64,000 nucleotides of DNA from Luminiphilus sp. (GCA_016779445.1 JADHNP010000001.1:1-64000), one strand, 5' to 3'; numbered from the stretch's first letter, positions 44,062-53,770 are shown. A program made the numbers and translations. The notes: generated from the sequence alone by a model not told the origin.

Positions 44062-46812
44062 TCAGTGAGCCTCGTCCCAGTTATTGCCTACCCCCACGTC
44101 CACTACCAGTGGTACGTCTAACAATCCCACGCGCGACATTAAGTCGCTAACCCTGGCACACACCTCCTCTATTGCACTGGCGTCGGCTTCAAAGACAAGC
44201 TCGTCGTGCACCTGCATGATCATGCGTGCCGGAACCTGGTCCTCATCTAGCCACTCATCGACCGCCAGCATGGCCAGTTTAATCATGTCAGCCGCTGTAC
44301 CTTGCATAGGCGCATTGATGGCGGTTCTCTCCGCGGCCTGTTGACGCTGGCGATTGCGCGCATTGATTTCAGGCAAATACAAACGCCGTCCTCGCAGCGT
44401 CTCCACATAGCCCTTCTCATGCGCTAGCGATCGTGTCCGCGCCATATAATCAGCAACCCCTGGATACCGATCAAAATAAAGATCAATGTACTCCTGCGCC
44501 TCATTGCGGCCCAAGCCCAACTGCTTGCCGAGTCCGAAGGCCGACATGCCGTAAATCAAGCCAAAATTTATCGCTTTCGCTTTGCGCCGCTGGTCCCCAG
44601 AAACCTGGTTGATATCGACGCCAAACACCTCTGCGGCTGTCGCACTGTGCACATCGAGACCCTCTGCAAAAGCGCCGAGCAACCCGGCATCTTGCGATAA
44701 ATGCGCCATGATGCGCAGTTCAATCTGGGAGTAGTCAGCCGCAACAATCTTACAGCCGTCAGCAGCAATAAAGGCCTGACGAATTCGCCTGCCCTCCTCT
44801 GTACGAATCGGGATGTTCTGCAGGTTGGGGTCGGATGATGACAGGCGGCCGGTAGCCGTCACGGCCTGATGATAGGAAGTATGCACACGCCCGGTTTTAC
44901 TATCGATCATTTCTGGCAATTTATCGGTATACGTCGACTTCAACTTGCTAAGACTGCGGTACTCCATCAACACGGCGGGCAGCGGATAATCGAGCGCCAG
45001 TTCGGCGAGCACATCTTCTGCTGTAGACGGAGCACCTTTCGGCGTCTTCTTGAGCACGGGCAATTCAAGCCGATTAAACAGAATCTCCCCCAGTTGCTTT
45101 GGAGATCCAAGGTTAAATGGCCCGCCAGCCAATTCGTGTGCGTTCGCTTCCAACGCCAGCATCCGCTGCCCCAACTCCTGACTGTGGGAAGCGAGTGTGT
45201 CGCGGCACACCAGGGCACCGTTGCGCTCAATTCTGGAGAGCACCGGTACTAAAGGGATCTCCAGCTCTCGATACAAACTGGAAAGGCTCTCCACCTGATG
45301 CAATCGATCTGAAAGTACCGCATGGAGCCGCCAGGTAACCTCTGCGTCCTCGGCCGCATAAGGCGCCGCCTGCTCAATGGGCACCTGATTGAACGTCAGC
45401 TGTTTGGCGCCTTTTCCAGCGACTTCCTCAAAACTAATTGTGCTTTGATTCAAATGTGACAGTGCAAGCGTATCAAGATCATGTCGGCTACTGGTCGAGT
45501 CGAGGACATAAGACTCCAGCATGGTGTCTTCGCGGATACCCCTTAAGGTGATGTCATGGTTGGCCAGTACGTTCGCATCGTACTTAAGATGCTGCCCCAC
45601 TTTACCGACAGACTCATCCTCTAGGATGGGCCGAAGACGGTCCAACACTTGCTGTCTATCGAGCTGATCCGGTGCGCCCGGGTAATCATGTGCAAGTGGT
45701 ACATAGGCTGCCGCGCCCGCTTCCAAGGCAAACGAAACACCGACCACCTCTGCGATCATGTAATTGAGGCTGGTGGTCTCAGTATCAAAAGCAAACAACG
45801 CTGCCGTGCTCAAACGAGACAACCACTCATCCAGAGTCGTTTGATCGACTATTGTCGTTACGGCGATGGCATCGCTGGCGCGACAGACCTCGGGCGCACC
45901 CCCTTCATCTGTGGGTGCGGCAAGGTCGGTAGCGCCATCATTGCCGGTAAGCAAGGCCTCAAGCCAGGTCTTGAATTCCAGTTCTCGGAAGAGCGCAACC
46001 AACGCCTCTGTATCGGGAGCGCGAGAAATCAAGTCTTCCGTTTCGAGTCCCAGATCACAATCAGTCTTGATAGTGGCCAAAGTGTAGCTGAGCTCGGCGG
46101 CCTCGCGTGCCATCTCTAATTTGTTTGCCACGCTTTTCGCGCCACGAATCGGCAGTGCTGCCACAGCCGACAGCTGCTCATAAATTGACGACACACCACC
46201 CAAATGCTGCAACAGGGCTGTCGCCGATTTCTCGCCGACACCCGCCACTCCGGGAATGTTATCGACCTTATCGCCCATGAGCGCCAGCAAATCGATAATG
46301 AGCTCAGGGGGCACACCGAATTTCTCGATCACGCCCGCTCGATCCATTGCCGTGTTATTCATGGTGTTAATCAGCGTTACGTGCTCATCCACCAGTTGCG
46401 CCATGTCTTTGTCGCCGGTGGAAATGACGACCTCGCGACCGGTGCGAGAAGCTTCTAGAGAAAGCGTGCCAATAACGTCATCTGCCTCGACGCCCTCTAC
46501 ACAGACAAGCGGCAAGCCCATGGCACGTATTGTCGAGTGAATCGGCGCTATTTGCTCTCTGAGTTCCTCGGGCATAGGTGGGCGGTTCGCCTTGTAATCG
46601 GCGTAGATCTCATTTCGAAAAGTCGGGCCTTTGGCGTCAAATACCACAACGACTTGATCGCCTTCGTAATCGGCCATCAGCTTCCGAATCATGCCAATGA
46701 CGCCTTTGGCGGCGCCGGTATTAAGCCCTTTCGAATTGGTAAGGGGTGGCAGCGCGTGGTAGGCGCGAAACAGGTAGGAGGAGCCGTCGACCAAAATCAA
46801 TCGCTGCGTCAT
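44062..46812 (-). CDS. polA: DNA polymerase I
   Basis: 916 residues, full three-domain enzyme for Okazaki-fragment maturation and repair. The 5'-nuclease domain (1-~290) begins LILVDGSSYLFRAYHALP and has VISTGDKDMAQLVD and GVAGVGEKSATALL. The 3'-5' proofreading domain retains the Asp-x-Glu motif in FDTETTSL, so it should be active. The polymerase domain has DPNLQNIPIRTEEGRRIR pattern, motif A ADYSQIELRI, the O-helix RRKAKAINFGLIYGMS and motif C QVHDELVFE. No frameshift. It ends 3 bp from engB, and the SCO gene ends 4 bp upstream of its start. Confidence 0.97.
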   Translation of the reverse strand: MTQRLILVDGSSYLFRAYHALPPLTNSKGLNTGAAKGVIGMIRKLMADYEGDQVVVVFDAKGPTFRNEIYADYKANRPPMPEELREQIAPIHSTIRAMGLPLVCVEGVEADDVIGTLSLEASRTGREVVISTGDKDMAQLVDEHVTLINTMNNTAMDRAGVIEKFGVPPELIIDLLALMGDKVDNIPGVAGVGEKSATALLQHLGGVSSIYEQLSAVAALPIRGAKSVANKLEMAREAAELSYTLATIKTDCDLGLETEDLISRAPDTEALVALFRELEFKTWLEALLTGNDGATDLAAPTDEGGAPEVCRASDAIAVTTIVDQTTLDEWLSRLSTAALFAFDTETTSLNYMIAEVVGVSFALEAGAAAYVPLAHDYPGAPDQLDRQQVLDRLRPILEDESVGKVGQHLKYDANVLANHDITLRGIREDTMLESYVLDSTSSRHDLDTLALSHLNQSTISFEEVAGKGAKQLTFNQVPIEQAAPYAAEDAEVTWRLHAVLSDRLHQVESLSSLYRELEIPLVPVLSRIERNGALVCRDTLASHSQELGQRMLALEANAHELAGGPFNLGSPKQLGEILFNRLELPVLKKTPKGAPSTAEDVLAELALDYPLPAVLMEYRSLSKLKSTYTDKLPEMIDSKTGRVHTSYHQAVTATGRLSSSDPNLQNIPIRTEEGRRIRQAFIAADGCKIVAADYSQIELRIMAHLSQDAGLLGAFAEGLDVHSATAAEVFGVDINQVSGDQRRKAKAINFGLIYGMSAFGLGKQLGLGRNEAQEYIDLYFDRYPGVADYMARTRSLAHEKGYVETLRGRRLYLPEINARNRQRQQAAERTAINAPMQGTAADMIKLAMLAVDEWLDEDQVPARMIMQVHDELVFEADASAIEEVCARVSDLMSRVGLLDVPLVVDVGVGNNWDEAH

Positions 46813-46816
46813 GGTG

Positions 46817-47467
46817 TCAGTTTTCCCACAAATATTGGGTAGATCTTAAGGTTACTCGCATTTTCGGGACATCGAGCGGGGCACGGAAAAAACCGTGATA
46901 ATCGCCGCGAGGGTTCATTAACGCAACGTTTGCGCTGTGCTCCATCTGGTATCCATTATTCGGGTCGCTCACCTTGCGAAAAGGCGCATTCAACCTTTGA
47001 GCAAAACTCAAAATTGCCGGAAAGTCTCCCGTCACACCAAGGAACTCGGGATGAAAGTACGGCACATACTCAGCCAGCCGCTCAGGCGTATCACGAGCGG
47101 GGTCAACGGACACCATGATCACTTGCGTTGCCCCGGCCTCGGTGCCCACTAATTGCGCCTTGAGATCAGCAAGCTCGGCCATAGTCGTTGGGCAAATATC
47201 CGGGCAGTGGGTAAACCCAAAAAATATGATGGTCCAGCGCCCCAACAATTGCGTCGGAGAAAAGGGCTCGCCTGTATGGTCTAGCAATTCAAACGCGCCG
47301 AGGTCTCTGGGGGTATCAAATAGGAATAGCCCGTTGGCGCGGGTTTCCGCCAAGCTCATTATTCTGGGCTCGCCGACGCGGTGGACGAAGCTCGCAACGA
47401 CAAGGACCATAAAGACCACTACGCCCGCTACCGTCCAATACACCCCGGGAGTTTTTGAGTTTTTCAC
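46817..47467 (-). CDS. SCO1/SenC-family copper chaperone
   Basis: 216 residues from a GTG at 47467 with AAGGGA ~6 nt upstream; an ATG at 47515 in the same frame lacks a ribosome site. One N-terminal membrane anchor (VYWTVAGVVVFMVLVVASFV). The periplasmic thioredoxin-fold domain holds the copper-binding CPDIC (Cys88, Cys92) and the His of QMEHSANVAL. SCO proteins load the CuA centre of cytochrome oxidase subunit II, here CoxB. Last gene of the oxidase region, directly before polA. Confidence 0.9.
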   Translation of the reverse strand: MKNSKTPGVYWTVAGVVVFMVLVVASFVHRVGEPRIMSLAETRANGLFLFDTPRDLGAFELLDHTGEPFSPTQLLGRWTIIFFGFTHCPDICPTTMAELADLKAQLVGTEAGATQVIMVSVDPARDTPERLAEYVPYFHPEFLGVTGDFPAILSFAQRLNAPFRKVSDPNNGYQMEHSANVALMNPRGDYHGFFRAPLDVPKMRVTLRSTQYLWEN

Positions 47468-47597
47468 GCGTTTTCCCTTACTTATCGCCTGGGCCCACCA
47501 CCGAGGCCTCGGCATGTTGTAATGCGCTTACTGCACCAAAACGAGATACAGCAATGTGTCGAAATCCATACGCACCGTGATCACAACGAATTCCGCA

Positions 47598-48260
47598 TCA
47601 GGCGCCCGAGTGTTTCAACAAGAACCTCAAATCGCTGATAACGTCTTTATAATGCAGGTCGTCGGACATCCGCATCATGATCCAGCCCGCTGGGTCCACC
47701 ACATACCATTGCGTAGGAGAGGCACTGACTTCCGGGACGAGCTCATCGAGTATCGCAGCGGGTAGCGTCAGCGACGTGAGTCCTTGATGTTCGCGCGCCA
47801 GCCATCCAGCCAGCATCCTTTGTTCGCTCTGCGCTGGATCGCTGTCAGCAAGAACGACCCCCCCGAGCGGCGCATCGCCCAGTAACACTCGGCCTATCCG
47901 ATTAAAATCCTTCCCGAGTGCCGCGTGAATCTGTCGGGTCTGGTAAAGCTGGTTTTGACAAACGGTGTCGCAAGTATCGCCTCGCTGAACCATCACCATC
48001 CGCCACTTCACCGGGAGATCACCCCAGAGAACCTCCGCAGCACCCTCGTGACGAAAGACGATCTCGCTAACAGATCGTGGTGGCGTGACCAGAGCACCAT
48101 GATTAGCGGTGCCAAATCGATCAACTACGTTCAGATAACCCGCTTCTACAGTCCACCACAAGGCCGTAGCGGCTAGCATCATAACAACAGGAATGCCTGC
48201 GATAAGCAGCAACACCCTCCGCGCGTGTCGTTGCTGCAACGCCGAATCATCCTGCTTCAT
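47598..48260 (-). CDS. Membrane-anchored oxidase-locus protein, thioredoxin-like
   Basis: 220 residues from the ATG at 48260, which overlaps the SURF1 stop (ATGA); the longer frame to 48347 is not needed. A basic n-region (QQRHARR) precedes one membrane helix (LLLIAGIPVVMMLAATALWW). The periplasmic part has WRMVMVQRGDTCDTVCQNQLYQTRQIH pattern, where CDTVC resembles the Cys-x3-Cys of SCO proteins, and ends WYVVDPAGWIMMRM, also SCO/thioredoxin-like. Proteins like this follow SURF1 in many gammaproteobacterial cox operons. A copper or redox role in oxidase assembly is plausible but unproven. Confidence 0.8.
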   Translation of the reverse strand: MKQDDSALQQRHARRVLLLIAGIPVVMMLAATALWWTVEAGYLNVVDRFGTANHGALVTPPRSVSEIVFRHEGAAEVLWGDLPVKWRMVMVQRGDTCDTVCQNQLYQTRQIHAALGKDFNRIGRVLLGDAPLGGVVLADSDPAQSEQRMLAGWLAREHQGLTSLTLPAAILDELVPEVSASPTQWYVVDPAGWIMMRMSDDLHYKDVISDLRFLLKHSGA

Positions 48261-49033
48261 ATGCCACGTGAGCCTTTCAGTAACGCGGGCAGATTGGTCA
48301 TTCGCGCAACGCCAATCACACACAGCACAGCGGCCATCGCAAACCATTGCACCGCATAACCGATATGTTTGGAGGGAGATTGATTAACAAGCGGCCACTC
48401 CGCCTCCAGTGCAGCGGGGGAACCGGGCTCAATTCTGACTTCGTAAGGAAGCACCGCTTGTTGGGTAATCGCGGAAAGTGACTCGCTCCAATCATCCCAA
48501 TAAAGCGTTTGCACGACAGCTGGAAGGCTTTGGGGCGGCAAGGGTTTTTGCATCACAATAGGGCTGCCTGCGGGAACGTATACCTTGCCCTCAATTACCA
48601 TTAAGTCAGATGGAAGCACTGGCGTCGGGAGCGTTCTGCGAGACGGATCACCAGCCAACCAACCCAAATTGACCGGGACCAGCAAGCCTTGCGACTCGGC
48701 AAGCGCAATTAAGTGATAGCCAACCTGCCCTCGGTAGATGCGATTGTCGAGTAGTAAATAGTCTTGTGGCTTGAACCGCCCCTCCCAACGGACGGCACGA
48801 TCCACCCATTGATCCGTTTCGCTATTTCCTTCACTTTCGAAAATAACGTGTGGCGAGACGGCCGGCAGTTCGCTTCGGGCCTGCCAGCGAGCCTCAAGTG
48901 CCGCCTTCTCTCCCGCGCGGCCCAACTGCCAAAAGCCAAGATTCAAGAGTAAAAAAAATAATATCGCACCCGCAACTGCGGCTCGCACATCAACCCTTAC
49001 CGTCAGTGGACCCCATGTTCGGTTAAACTGCAT
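48257..49033 (-). CDS. SURF1-family cytochrome oxidase assembly protein
   Basis: 258 residues with the two terminal membrane helices of SURF1 (AAVAGAILFFLLLNLGFWQLGR and YAVQWFAMAAVLCVIGVAR). The family marks are GFWQLGRAGEK near the first helix, RGQVGYHLIAL, VNLGWL and NQSPSKHIGYAVQWF. SURF1 helps insert haem a into subunit I. It overlaps the following gene by 4 nt and is divergent from the small DUF2909 gene. Confidence 0.92.
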   Translation of the reverse strand: MQFNRTWGPLTVRVDVRAAVAGAILFFLLLNLGFWQLGRAGEKAALEARWQARSELPAVSPHVIFESEGNSETDQWVDRAVRWEGRFKPQDYLLLDNRIYRGQVGYHLIALAESQGLLVPVNLGWLAGDPSRRTLPTPVLPSDLMVIEGKVYVPAGSPIVMQKPLPPQSLPAVVQTLYWDDWSESLSAITQQAVLPYEVRIEPGSPAALEAEWPLVNQSPSKHIGYAVQWFAMAAVLCVIGVARMTNLPALLKGSRGI

Positions 49034-49101
49034 ATCGGCATCTCGCTGGATCGGTGCACAGCCCTAAAGCGTGCAGCAAATGACCCCAAAAGGCCAAGCC
49101 C

Positions 49102-49344
49102 ATGCTCAAAATTATCATCATCCTGCTCATGATAGCGCTCGTGGCAAGCCTCGCCACAGGCCTGGTTTTTCTGATGTCTGATCAAGGCAGTTCAAACAAA
49201 CGGCGGCTCTTCCATTCCCTTGGTGTTCGCCTCGGATTAGGCGCTTGTTTGCTGGTTGTAATTGCCTACGGCGTTATTACTGGTCAACTGGGTCACCGCA
49301 ACCCCTGGGACCCGGGCCCCACTTTATCGCGACCCTTGGAATAA
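49102..49344 (+). CDS. DUF2909 twin-transmembrane protein
   Basis: 80 residues with two hydrophobic helices (IIIILLMIALVASLATGLVFLM and LGLGACLLVVIAYGVITG) separated by SDQGSSNKRRLFHSLGVR. This is the DUF2909 'twin transmembrane' protein found in nearly every gammaproteobacterial cox cluster, of unknown function and probably oxidase-related. It lies between SURF1 and coxC on the opposite strand and is convergent with coxC. Confidence 0.88.
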   Translation: MLKIIIILLMIALVASLATGLVFLMSDQGSSNKRRLFHSLGVRLGLGACLLVVIAYGVITGQLGHRNPWDPGPTLSRPLE

Positions 49345-49455
49345 GCCGCCATCTGTATTTTCAGCAGTTAAAACCCGCCGAGGCACAGCACGCGGCGCTT
49401 GGCGGCTAGCAGAATCAGACAGTAAAAAGGGCGCGCTTGCGACTCGCCCGCTGAA

Positions 49456-50436
49456 TCAAAGAATATAAACAAAAAGAAATAGAAAAACCCAGACTACATC
49501 AACAAAATGCCAATACCAGCTCGAAGCTTCGAATCCAAAATGATCAGAAGCTGTAAAGTGCTGATTTTTCAGTGAGCGTAGCCATTGCACCAGCAACATC
49601 GTCATACCCATCGCCACGTGGAATCCGTGAAAGCCCGTCAGCATGAAAAAGGTCGATCCGTAAATGCCGGAGTTCAGGGTTAACCCATACAAGGCATAGG
49701 CTTCGTAATATTCCACCGCCTGCAAAACGAGAAACACCAGCGCCAAACCAACGGTAATACCAAGCCAGCGATTAAACTTTTTGCGGTCAGCTGCGAGAAT
49801 ACCGGTGTGCGCGACGTGCACGGTGGCACTTGATGACAGCAAGATCAGAGTATTCCACATTGGCAGCCAGGCATACCAAGCATGTGCATCCGCAGGGGCC
49901 ATAGACGTCTCTTGCGAGACAAAAGCACCGTTGTTCGCGATCACCTGAGCGTCTACTCCACCCACCACTTCCTGTGGCGTCGTGACGGGGGGCCAAGTGA
50001 ATTCAAAGCCGGGCCAGAGCAACCCATTCATCCGACCTCCGTCCCCTTCACCGGCAAGCCATGGGCCAACGAACTGGCGAACGTAGAGCAGCGCGCCAAA
50101 GAAGGCGGCGAAAAACATCACTTCAGAAAAAATGAACCAAAACATGCCCAAAACGTAGCTCTGGTTAAGCTGGCCGCTATTCATACCGGCAATATTTTCT
50201 TTAATCACCGTGCCAAACCAACTGGCCAAAGTAAAAACGAAAAACGCCAAGCCGGCGGTCAGCACCCACACTGAATTGGAAGACTCCCCCTCGCTGCCGA
50301 AGGTCATGTCATTGAGCATTAATGCGGCGCCAAAAACTGACAAAATCAGCCCTATTGTGGCCCGAACGGCTAAGCTTGAGGACTCAGGGACGTAGTACTT
50401 CTCATAGCCCTGCGGGGTGGTGGTGTCGCTCGCCAT
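49456..50436 (-). CDS. coxC: Cytochrome c oxidase subunit III
   Basis: 326 residues with about seven membrane helices; the ATG follows AGGAGA. Signatures are KYYVPE near the start, FWFIFSEVMFFAAFFGALLYVRQ with the conserved Glu, and the C-terminal TGFHGFHVAMGMTML and SWYWHFVDVVWVFLFLFVYI. A ~50-residue insertion (MNGLLWPGFEFTWPP through SQETSM) lies between helices, as in other gammaproteobacterial forms. It supports stable proton pumping by subunit I. It lies 23 bp downstream of ctaG. Confidence 0.96.
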   Translation of the reverse strand: MASDTTTPQGYEKYYVPESSSLAVRATIGLILSVFGAALMLNDMTFGSEGESSNSVWVLTAGLAFFVFTLASWFGTVIKENIAGMNSGQLNQSYVLGMFWFIFSEVMFFAAFFGALLYVRQFVGPWLAGEGDGGRMNGLLWPGFEFTWPPVTTPQEVVGGVDAQVIANNGAFVSQETSMAPADAHAWYAWLPMWNTLILLSSSATVHVAHTGILAADRKKFNRWLGITVGLALVFLVLQAVEYYEAYALYGLTLNSGIYGSTFFMLTGFHGFHVAMGMTMLLVQWLRSLKNQHFTASDHFGFEASSWYWHFVDVVWVFLFLFVYIL

Positions 50437-50459
50437 AACTATCTCCTAGAAAGCCACCA

Positions 50460-51026
50460 CTAGAGGGCGGCCAGGCCATCCTGAACCGAGTCGGTTATAT
50501 CAAACAAGGTGTAGGAAAGCGTGATGGTATGAATATCGCCAGGTAACTCCTGATCAACAATAAACTGCAAAGGCATATCTACCGTGGCATTGCTTGCCAG
50601 CGCTTGTTGATCGAAACAGAAACATTCGGTTTTATGAAAAAATGCTGCCGCTCTGCTTGGTGAAATGCTGGGGATAGCCTGGGCGACCATATTGGCATTG
50701 GTGGGGTTCACTGCGTGGAACATCGTGCCGGTCGCGGCACCGGGATGCACGCGCATCACCCGATCGTCAGGAGCAAAAGTCCAGGGCATGCCGTCGTTAT
50801 TAATGGCCACAAACTGCACCGTCACCTTGCGGGAGGTATCGACTGAAACAGGGACCGAAGTGTATGCCTGACCGGATGTTTTTCCATTGATTCCCAACGC
50901 ATCGCACAACACGTTATACAGGGGCACCATCACTACAAAGACAAAGGAAAACATCAACACCGCAACCGCCAACAGCTTTAAGGCGGTGTCAGTCGCAGGC
51001 ACTTTACTTAGACGGAGGCCGGACAT
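50460..51026 (-). CDS. ctaG: Cytochrome c oxidase assembly protein CtaG (Cox11)
   Basis: 188 residues from the ATG at 51026 (a TTG two codons earlier is possible). One N-terminal helix (LLAVAVLMFSFVFVVMVPLYN), then a periplasmic immunoglobulin-like domain with the copper motif CFCFDQQAL (Cys135 and Cys137). Cox11 delivers copper to the CuB site of subunit I. Between ctaD and coxC, the usual order. Confidence 0.94.
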   Translation of the reverse strand: MSGLRLSKVPATDTALKLLAVAVLMFSFVFVVMVPLYNVLCDALGINGKTSGQAYTSVPVSVDTSRKVTVQFVAINNDGMPWTFAPDDRVMRVHPGAATGTMFHAVNPTNANMVAQAIPSISPSRAAAFFHKTECFCFDQQALASNATVDMPLQFIVDQELPGDIHTITLSYTLFDITDSVQDGLAAL

Positions 51027-51062
51027 GGTCAATCGCGCCGTGGGGAGCCTAATACCGCCACC

Positions 51063-52643
51063 TTAAAAAGTCCCCACTGGCTTGGGCACCGCCGGGGGTT
51101 CTTCAAAAGTATGGTAAGGAGCCGGTGTCGCCACCGTCCATTCGAGGCCTTCCGCGCCATCCCATACCTTTTCTTCTGATACCGGTTTACCAGCAACAAT
51201 GGTGGCAACGACGTTGTAAAGGAACAAGAGCTGAGACGCGCCGTAAATAAAGGCACCAATAGAGGACATCATGTTGAAATCGGCAAATTGCAGTGCGTAG
51301 TCGGGAATACGCCGCGGCATACCCGCAAGCCCGACAAAGTGCTGCGGGAAAAAAGTGATATTGAAGCCAATAAAGGAGATCCAGAAATGAGTCTTACCCA
51401 TAGACTCGCTATACATCCGCCCACACCATTTCGGCAACCAATAGTAAATCGCCGCCGTCATGGAAAAAACGGCACCCGCCACCATCACGTAATGAAAATG
51501 GGCGACGACAAAATAAGTATCGTGATACTGAAAATCAGCAGGGGCGATCGACAGCATTAGGCCGGTGAAACCACCCAATGTAAATAACACCAGGAAACCG
51601 ATACAAAAAAGCATTGGCGTCTCAAAGGTGAGCGATCCTCGCCACATTGTGGTTATCCAGTTAAAAACCTTTACCCCGGTAGGTACCGCGATGAGCATCG
51701 TTGCATACATAAAGAACAGCTCTCCCGCCAGAGGCATACCAACCGTGTACATGTGATGCGCCCAGACGATGAATGACAAAAACGCGATAGACGCTGTGGC
51801 GTAAACCATTGACGCGTAACCGAAAAGGGGCTTGCGGGAAAACGCAGGAATAATCTGGGACACCACGCCAAACGCGGGCAAGATAATGATGTAGACCTCG
51901 GGGTGGCCAAAAAACCAGAAAATATGCTGAAACAGCACCGGATCACCCCCTCCAGCAGCTGAGAAAAAGCTAGTGCCGAAATGGATATCCATCAACATCA
52001 TGGTGACAGCACCAGCCAGTACCGGCATCACCGCAACGAGTAGAAAGGCGGTGATCAGCCATGTCCAGACGAACATGGGCATCTTCATATAAGTCATGCC
52101 AGGCGCACGCATGTTCATTACCGTGGCGATAATGTTGATCGACCCCATAATCGAAGAGACACCAAGAATGTGAATCGCAAAGATAAAGAACGTGACGGAA
52201 GGCGCTGCATAAGTAGTAGAAAGCGGCGCATAAAAAGTCCAGCCAAACGCAGGCGCGCCCCCTTCCATAAACAAGGTCGAGGCCAACATTAAAAACGCAG
52301 GTGGGAGAATCCAAAAGCTCCAGTTGTTCATCCGAGGAAGCGCCATATCAGGCGCCCCAATCATCATCGGTATCAGCCAATTGGCCAAACCAACGAAAGA
52401 CGGCATGATCGCCCCAAAAACCATGATCAGGCCGTGTAGCGTGGTCATTTGATTGAAGAAGCCCGGCTCTACCAGTTGCATGCCCGGCTGAAACAATTCG
52501 GCCCGGATGACCATCGCGAAGAATCCACCCAACAGGAACATGGCAAAGGAGAACCACAGATACATCGTACCGATGTCCTTGTGGTTTGTTGTGAACAACC
52601 AGCGTGTAACGCCCGTGGCAGGTCCGTGATGATGATCGCCCAT
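51063..52643 (-). CDS. ctaD: Cytochrome c oxidase subunit I, A1 type
   Basis: 526 residues, 12 predicted helices; ATG preceded by AGGAGA. It binds haem a and the haem a3-CuB centre and reduces O2 to water. The A1-type D-channel Glu and the cross-linked His-Tyr are in GHPEVYIIILPAFG; further CuB His ligands lie in VWAHHMYTVGM, and haem ligands in HFHYVMV and the N-terminal TLHGLIMVFGA. Ordinary length; no missing ligands seen. It follows coxB by 14 bp. Confidence 0.97.
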   Translation of the reverse strand: MGDHHHGPATGVTRWLFTTNHKDIGTMYLWFSFAMFLLGGFFAMVIRAELFQPGMQLVEPGFFNQMTTLHGLIMVFGAIMPSFVGLANWLIPMMIGAPDMALPRMNNWSFWILPPAFLMLASTLFMEGGAPAFGWTFYAPLSTTYAAPSVTFFIFAIHILGVSSIMGSINIIATVMNMRAPGMTYMKMPMFVWTWLITAFLLVAVMPVLAGAVTMMLMDIHFGTSFFSAAGGGDPVLFQHIFWFFGHPEVYIIILPAFGVVSQIIPAFSRKPLFGYASMVYATASIAFLSFIVWAHHMYTVGMPLAGELFFMYATMLIAVPTGVKVFNWITTMWRGSLTFETPMLFCIGFLVLFTLGGFTGLMLSIAPADFQYHDTYFVVAHFHYVMVAGAVFSMTAAIYYWLPKWCGRMYSESMGKTHFWISFIGFNITFFPQHFVGLAGMPRRIPDYALQFADFNMMSSIGAFIYGASQLLFLYNVVATIVAGKPVSEEKVWDGAEGLEWTVATPAPYHTFEEPPAVPKPVGTF

Positions 52644-52657
52644 GGGATTCTCTCCTG

Positions 52658-53770
52658 TTAACCGTTCTTGGTGCCGGCGACGTCACCGGGCTGGACGACA
52701 TCGCCCGTGTTATTTCCAAAGGCATTACGCTGATAGGTCAGGACAGCGGCCATATCGACTGCTGTCAACTGATCACCGAATGCCTGCATAGCCGTTCCAG
52801 AAACACCATCCGCTACTAGCGCCATATGCGCTGCAATATCTCCGAGCACCACCGGGCTACCCGCTATTGCATTGCCCACACCGCCCTCTCCGCCGGCACC
52901 GTGACAAACCAGACACGCCGAATCGTAAACACGCTTGCCTTCATCCATCAGTTCATCCACCGACAGGGTCTGCATGGCCAGCTCGGTTTGTGCCGCAGCG
53001 ATGCCACGCTTGGCAGCAATCCAGCTGTCGAATTCGTCGCGAGAGACCGCGTGAACTTCTATCGGCATGAACCCGTGATAAGCGCCACAAAGCTCCGTGC
53101 ACTGACCCCGGTAGATCCCCTCCTCAGGCACGCGGGTCCAGGCTTCATTAATAAAGCCGGGAATAGCGTCGCGTTTTACTGCAATTTCAGGAACCCACCA
53201 GGAATGAATCACATCGTTGGCAGTAATGAGAAAGCGCACCTTGGTATGAGTTGGAATTACGAGAGGCTCATCGACCTCCAGCAAATAGTTCTCGCCTTTA
53301 CCTTGGGTGTTGTAAATCTCTTCCTGAGGCGTGGCCAGGTTGGAGAAGAAGACAACAGTCTCCCCGGAGTCATCTAAGTATTCATACTTCCACTTCCACT
53401 GATGACCGGTAATCAAGATGTCGAGTTCAGACTCATCATTGTCATAAACGTCAAGCAGGGTGGATGTCGCCGGAAACGCCATTGCGATCAAAATAAGGAA
53501 AGGAATTACCGTCCAAGCGACTTCAACCTGAGTGCTCTCATGAAACTGGGAAGCTTGGTGCCCCTTAGACTTGCGGTGCGCAAAAATAGAATAGAACATC
53601 GCGCCAAACACCAGCACGCCTATACCAACGCAAATCCACATAATGAGCATATGCAATTCAAAGATATTGCCGCCCATCTCGGTTACGCCCGGCGACATAT
53701 TGATCTGGTTTCCAGCTTCGGCCAGCGGCGCAACTAGAAACCAGGCCGCTGCTGAAAAAATTCTCCCCAT
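52658..53770 (-). CDS. coxB: Cytochrome c oxidase subunit II with fused cytochrome c domain
   Basis: 370 residues from the ATG at 53770; the longer frame to 53911 is not needed. Signal peptide MGRIFSAAAWFLVAPLAEAG, two helices (LHMLIMWICVGIGVLVFGAMFYSIF pattern and AWTVIPFLILIAMAF), and a cupredoxin domain with the CuA ligands in GQCTELCGAYHGFMPIEV. A third domain (~275-370) carries one haem site CLVCH, so electrons can enter through a tethered cytochrome c (caa3-like architecture). First gene of the cox operon; its leader has a 7-bp hairpin. Confidence 0.95.
   Translation of the reverse strand: MGRIFSAAAWFLVAPLAEAGNQINMSPGVTEMGGNIFELHMLIMWICVGIGVLVFGAMFYSIFAHRKSKGHQASQFHESTQVEVAWTVIPFLILIAMAFPATSTLLDVYDNDESELDILITGHQWKWKYEYLDDSGETVVFFSNLATPQEEIYNTQGKGENYLLEVDEPLVIPTHTKVRFLITANDVIHSWWVPEIAVKRDAIPGFINEAWTRVPEEGIYRGQCTELCGAYHGFMPIEVHAVSRDEFDSWIAAKRGIAAAQTELAMQTLSVDELMDEGKRVYDSACLVCHGAGGEGGVGNAIAGSPVVLGDIAAHMALVADGVSGTAMQAFGDQLTAVDMAAVLTYQRNAFGNNTGDVVQPGDVAGTKNG

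Noticed and set aside
49428..49447. GGGCG...CGCCC dyad between DUF2909 and coxC as a bidirectional terminator
   Set aside because: Only 5 bp with a long loop and no U-run on either strand.
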